Part shown: one piece after another, positions 55,901-58,878 of the stretch
Numbering within the stretch: position 1 is the stretch's first letter
Layout of the letters: each line of letters opens with the position of its first letter
NCBI GenBank assembly: GCA_030374765.1
Contig: JARGXX010000059.1
Span: 1 to 58,878, forward strand
Direction of reading: 5' to 3'
Length of the DNA: 58,878 nucleotides
Source of the DNA: Agarophyton chilense
Lineage: Eukaryota; Rhodophyta; Florideophyceae; Gracilariales; Gracilariaceae
Notes under the pieces: model-generated
What the model saw: only the letters and a program-made list of their open reading frames with translations
Database searches by the model: none
Told to the model about the DNA's origin: nothing
Made by a program: the position numbers and the translations under genes

Positions 55901-57126
55901 TCGTGCACGAAGAAGATGCGGACGCAAGGAGAGCCGTCCGTAGAAGGGCGAAGTCGTTCATGTTGTGGAACAACACTTTGTTTCACAGGGAGGCCGGAGG
56001 TCTCCGCGCCGTCCCACCGATGGGGGAGCGTGGAAAAGTGATTCAGATGTTCCATGATGACATTGGTCACTGTGATGTCGCTGCGACACGGAGATTCATC
56101 CGGGAAAGGTTCTGGTGGCCGGGCGTCCTCAAGGACGTGACCTCGTACGTGCGTGGATGTTACCAGTGTCAGAGGGCGGCAAGGCTGCCCACCTATCGCA
56201 CTAACCTCCGCACCCCTGTCAGCGGACTCTTCGAGACGGTCTCCCTGGACTTCGCAGGTCCGTTTCCAGCGTCAAAGGGGAAGAAGAAGTTCCTCATCAT
56301 CGCGGTGGAGCACTTGACTGGGTGGCCCATAGCACGGGTCACCAAAACCTCGGTCGCAGACACGGTGGTCGAGTTTGTGAAGGAATAAATAGTTCGTCCA
56401 TTTGGCCCTCCTCGCACGGTTGTCTCTGATAACGCGAATGCGTTCACGGCGGGTGTTGTCGAGGCGTTCAATAAGAAGCACGGGATATCTTGGAGGACAG
56501 TGCTCCCCTATGCCCCGATGGCAAACGGTAGGGCGGAGAGGATGGTCGGGACGATCAAAGGCGCGGTGAAGAAGATCGTATTACAAGGAACGCTGGACTG
56601 GGAAAAGGCCCTGCCCAGCGTCTTGTACGGGTATCGTAGGAGAGACCGAAGGGTGGTGCCGTCTCCTTTCGAGCTATTGTACGGGGTTCGCCCCCGCATG
56701 ATGGCGACGGATGCCGTGGCACTGTTGCCCTGCGCCACTCCGAGCCAAAGAGCACTGGAGGTCTTGAGCATGAGCGGAGAGCGGTCAATGATGGTTGCGA
56801 GATCCAGCAACCCCCAGCTGACGAAGGGGAAGATCGAGAAGTACGTGGTGGGAGAAGAAGTGCTGGTAGCGCACGGTCCGGCGTTCAACAAGGCCAAGGA
56901 GTGGCCCGCTTTCGACTCCTACTACTATGGCCGATGCAGGGTTGTGAAAGCTGCTCATCCGCGCTACGAGCTGCAGTCCTCGACCGGGCGGGTCACTCGG
57001 AGTGCCATACACGCGAGGAGGCTGAAGACGTACAGATGTCAGCCTCCGCACCTGCAGAGACCAGTGTCGCCCGTCTCGTGCTGCTGCAGCGCGAAGCACG
57101 GACCGGTTCACTGTGGAAGTCAGTAG
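52942..57126 (+). pseudogene. pol: Ty3 Pol polyprotein, right element
   Basis: Same domain order and the same TAA (56386–56388) as the left Pol. Four residues differ from the left copy: Lys to Met in the first zinc knuckle (CNMPGHG), Leu to Pro before the protease (near 53627), Phe to Ser in the RT (EEISDDL, near 54745) and Thr to Lys after YVDD (near 54995). One change near 57000 is synonymous. The Phe-to-Ser and knuckle changes hit conserved regions and would probably impair function. Confidence 0.93.
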
Positions 57127-57164
57127 CACCGGTAGGAAGAGAAGTGGTCGAAGGTCTTTGTTCC

Positions 57165-57449
57165 GAACCTAAGTGAAGGCGGACAAGCCACGAAGCGCGA
57201 AAGAAGAAGAAGCTTGGATCTGAACCTAAGTAATGATGGACAAGCCATAAAGCGCGGAAGAAGAAGAAGCTTGGATCCGAACCTAAGTGATGGTGGACAA
57301 GCCATAAAGCGCGGAAGAAGAAGAACCTGGAATCCGAACCTAAGTAAATTTGGACAAGCCATGAAGCGCAGGCGAAGATGACGCTTGGATCCGAAACTCA
57401 GTGAAGGTGTACAAGCCCAGCGTGCAGCGAAGAAAAAAGCTCAAACCCG
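57165..57449 (+). repeat. 57-bp minisatellite, five units (right copy)
   Basis: Units start at 57165, 57222, 57279, 57336 and 57393. One of the near-identical middle units of the left copy (20494 or 20551) is missing. Confidence 0.9.
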
Positions 57450-58698
57450 AGAGAACATTAATGAGCCGAAACAGCAGAAGAAGAAAGAAGTTGGGTCCGA
57501 ACCTAAGTGAAGGTGGAAAAGCCATGGAACGTTAGAGAAGAAGAATCTTTAGGACGCATAAGGCTGAGCTAAAGCCGAAGAAAATTTGAGACTAGATTCA
57601 AGCTGAAGAAAGGCGGACTAGTGATGACAGGGTGTGTAAAGTTCTCTTATCTCGGTCACGTAGGGATGCTCCCCTCGCAGAGTCGAAATAACTCCTTGCA
57701 GAGGCTAGAGAAGATACCGCTCAGTGCCGTAGAAGATTAAGCGGTTGACCGGTCGGAGAAGAAATAAACTCTGATATTTCTACAGGTGACGGAGGTGGCG
57801 GGTGGAGCTGCGTCATTGGAACTACAGGAAGAAGAAAGAGGTGTCGCAAGTACTGGCACGGACAGAGATTATGTTCAGGTGATGACTGGCCGTTGCCACC
57901 CGTTTCACATTGGGCGAAGGGTAACACCCCGCGTCGATGAGGCTGACGCACGAGAATTCTTTGCGCTCCGCGTTGGTCCAGCGGCCGTCATTTGAGCAGT
58001 AGTAAACCGCCGCTGCGCGGCTGAATGACCACTGTGGTCAGCATGCGGTTCTTCACGACCTTGTGCAGAGGAAGCTGAAGATCGAGCTGTCGGTTGGAAT
58101 GCTCGAGATTCAGAGAGTTGCGAGGTACCTTTGCACCTATGCCCTTCTCGAAGATGCTTTTGGTTGCAAGCACGCGGATGCTGATGCACGGTCAAAAAAA
58201 AAGAGTTTTGTAGGCTGCGTGGAGGACGGATGTAGTCCTCGGACTTACCGGATTGAAGGAAGGAGAGACAGGAGTCGAGGTGTCTTGCTCACTGCTCCTA
58301 GACCTCTCTTCCTGGCGCGAGGCCTTGCGGTGCGCTCTGTAGGCAGCCAGCAGTCGACCCTTGTCGCCCTGCGCCAACCCGGTTCGGAAGCTTAAGAGTT
58401 ACCGCCGGAGCTATCTTGATTCCGGCGGCGCTGGGGCATGGGGACTACGGGCGTTCATCGCGCGTCGCGGCATCGGGGGAGGAGGGGGAGGGGTAGTAGG
58501 AAGCTGTGGGGCCGCCGTAAAGGACGGGAGAAGGTGGAGCAGTGTCGTGGTTGCGCGGTGGTTGAGCTTAGAGGAAAGTGGAGCGCGACGCGCGCAAGAT
58601 ACTAGTGCGCGGTTGCTCCAGCAAACAGTGCGGGCTGGAGGTTGGCGGTTCCTTCCACTTGTCCTGTGCCACGGTGGCGCAGGCTTTGCGGGGGACCG
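57450..58698 (+). other. Element-internal region, right copy, no recognised gene
   Basis: Matches 20722–21958 but with many 1–4 base differences, for instance near 57675, 57690, 57710, 57828, 57925, 58230, 58380 and 58470–58590. Long frames of the left copy are not conserved. Confidence 0.55.
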
Positions 58699-58878
58699 TG
58701 TCGGGCACGTGTAGCGCGCATGCGCCACACGTGTCGACGTAGTGCATAACGAGCTCGCCGCCGCTCGCGCCCGATATTTTAGAGGCGTGAGAGCGGCGGC
58801 GGCTCTTAAGGAAAAAGGTAGGCAACAGTGGGAAGGAAAGAAAAGGGTACGCTTGCCCCTACAGACAAGCGCTTTTCA
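58699..58878 (+). repeat. 3' LTR, right element, ending at the window's last base
   Basis: Same 180 bp as 21959–22138, including the three bases that distinguish it from the 5' LTRs. Confidence 0.95.

Larger units (their letters stand above)
36795..58878. repeat. Right copy of the ~22-kb direct repeat
   Basis: Base 36795 corresponds to base 1. From about 36955 the copy is collinear with the left one at +36785 to about 57.28 kb, where one 57-bp unit is missing and small indels begin. Its last base is the last base of the 3' LTR and of the window. Most of the small indels relative to the left copy are in the last ~1.3 kb. Confidence 0.97.
52221..58878 (+). mobile_element. Ty3/gypsy LTR retrotransposon, right copy (6658 bp)
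   Basis: Same element as 15436–22138: GTAAC before the 5' LTR (52216–52220), the same gag breaks, the same TAA in the integrase and the same three LTR differences. The right-hand target-site duplication would lie outside the window. It is shorter by one 57-bp unit, partly offset by small insertions. Confidence 0.95.

Noticed and set aside
36795..58878. Two independent insertions of the same Ty3 family
   Set aside because: Both copies have the same flanks, the same gag breaks, the same TAA and the same LTR differences, so a single insertion was duplicated.

Overview
The window is eukaryotic nuclear DNA: it has spliceosomal-type GT–AG intron signals, C2H2 zinc-finger coding sequence, a retinoblastoma-like fragment and decayed LTR retrotransposons of both Ty3 and Ty1/copia type. 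The copia fragments (an RT with a T-I-D-D active site, and a GalEa-like integrase with an R-H-S-K-N block) look most like elements I know from red algae. A rhodophyte seaweed is therefore my best guess; oomycetes or another aquatic eukaryote remain possible. This is inference only.

Large-scale layout: bases 1–22138 and 36795–58878 are two nearly identical direct copies of one ~22-kb segment, with a ~14.7-kb single-copy middle. The distance between copies is 36785 bp over most of their length. Each copy holds, left to right: the 5' edge of a retinoblastoma-like reading frame (minus strand); a small minus-strand ORF of unknown function; a decayed copia gag–protease relic (plus); a head-to-tail array of four ~2.5-kb units, each with one C2H2 zinc-finger gene copy (plus); a truncated, inverted fifth paralogue (minus); ~2.6 kb with no recognisable gene but with one promoter-like block; and a 6.7-kb Ty3 LTR retrotransposon with 180-bp LTRs (plus). 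In the left copy the element is bounded by 5-bp target-site duplications.

The middle segment is a graveyard of minus-strand retroelements: a copia RT–RNase H remnant with part of a Ty3 integrase beside it (22.46–24.3 kb); a Ty3 element reduced to protease, RNase H tail, integrase and chromodomain-like tail, with its RT missing (26.6–28.7 kb); and a GalEa-like copia element with recognisable LTRs, also lacking its RT core (30.7–34.7 kb). A bidirectional-promoter-like CCAAT/CRE palindrome (35.4 kb) and a retinoblastoma-like pocket-B/C-terminal frame (36.06–36.98 kb) follow.

The most informative points are: (1) the 36.8-kb repeat period, with small differences clustered at the two window edges, which could mean a tandem array, a circular molecule or an assembly overlap; (2) eight copies of the zinc-finger gene, seven with the same TAG at codon 15 and one (10546–11823) open from an ATG; (3) a diverged inverted paralogue that identifies which of several open frames is the real one; (4) repeated loss of conserved Trp codons to TAG/TGA in the relic elements. 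No bacterial system, CRISPR array, rRNA or convincing tRNA was seen.
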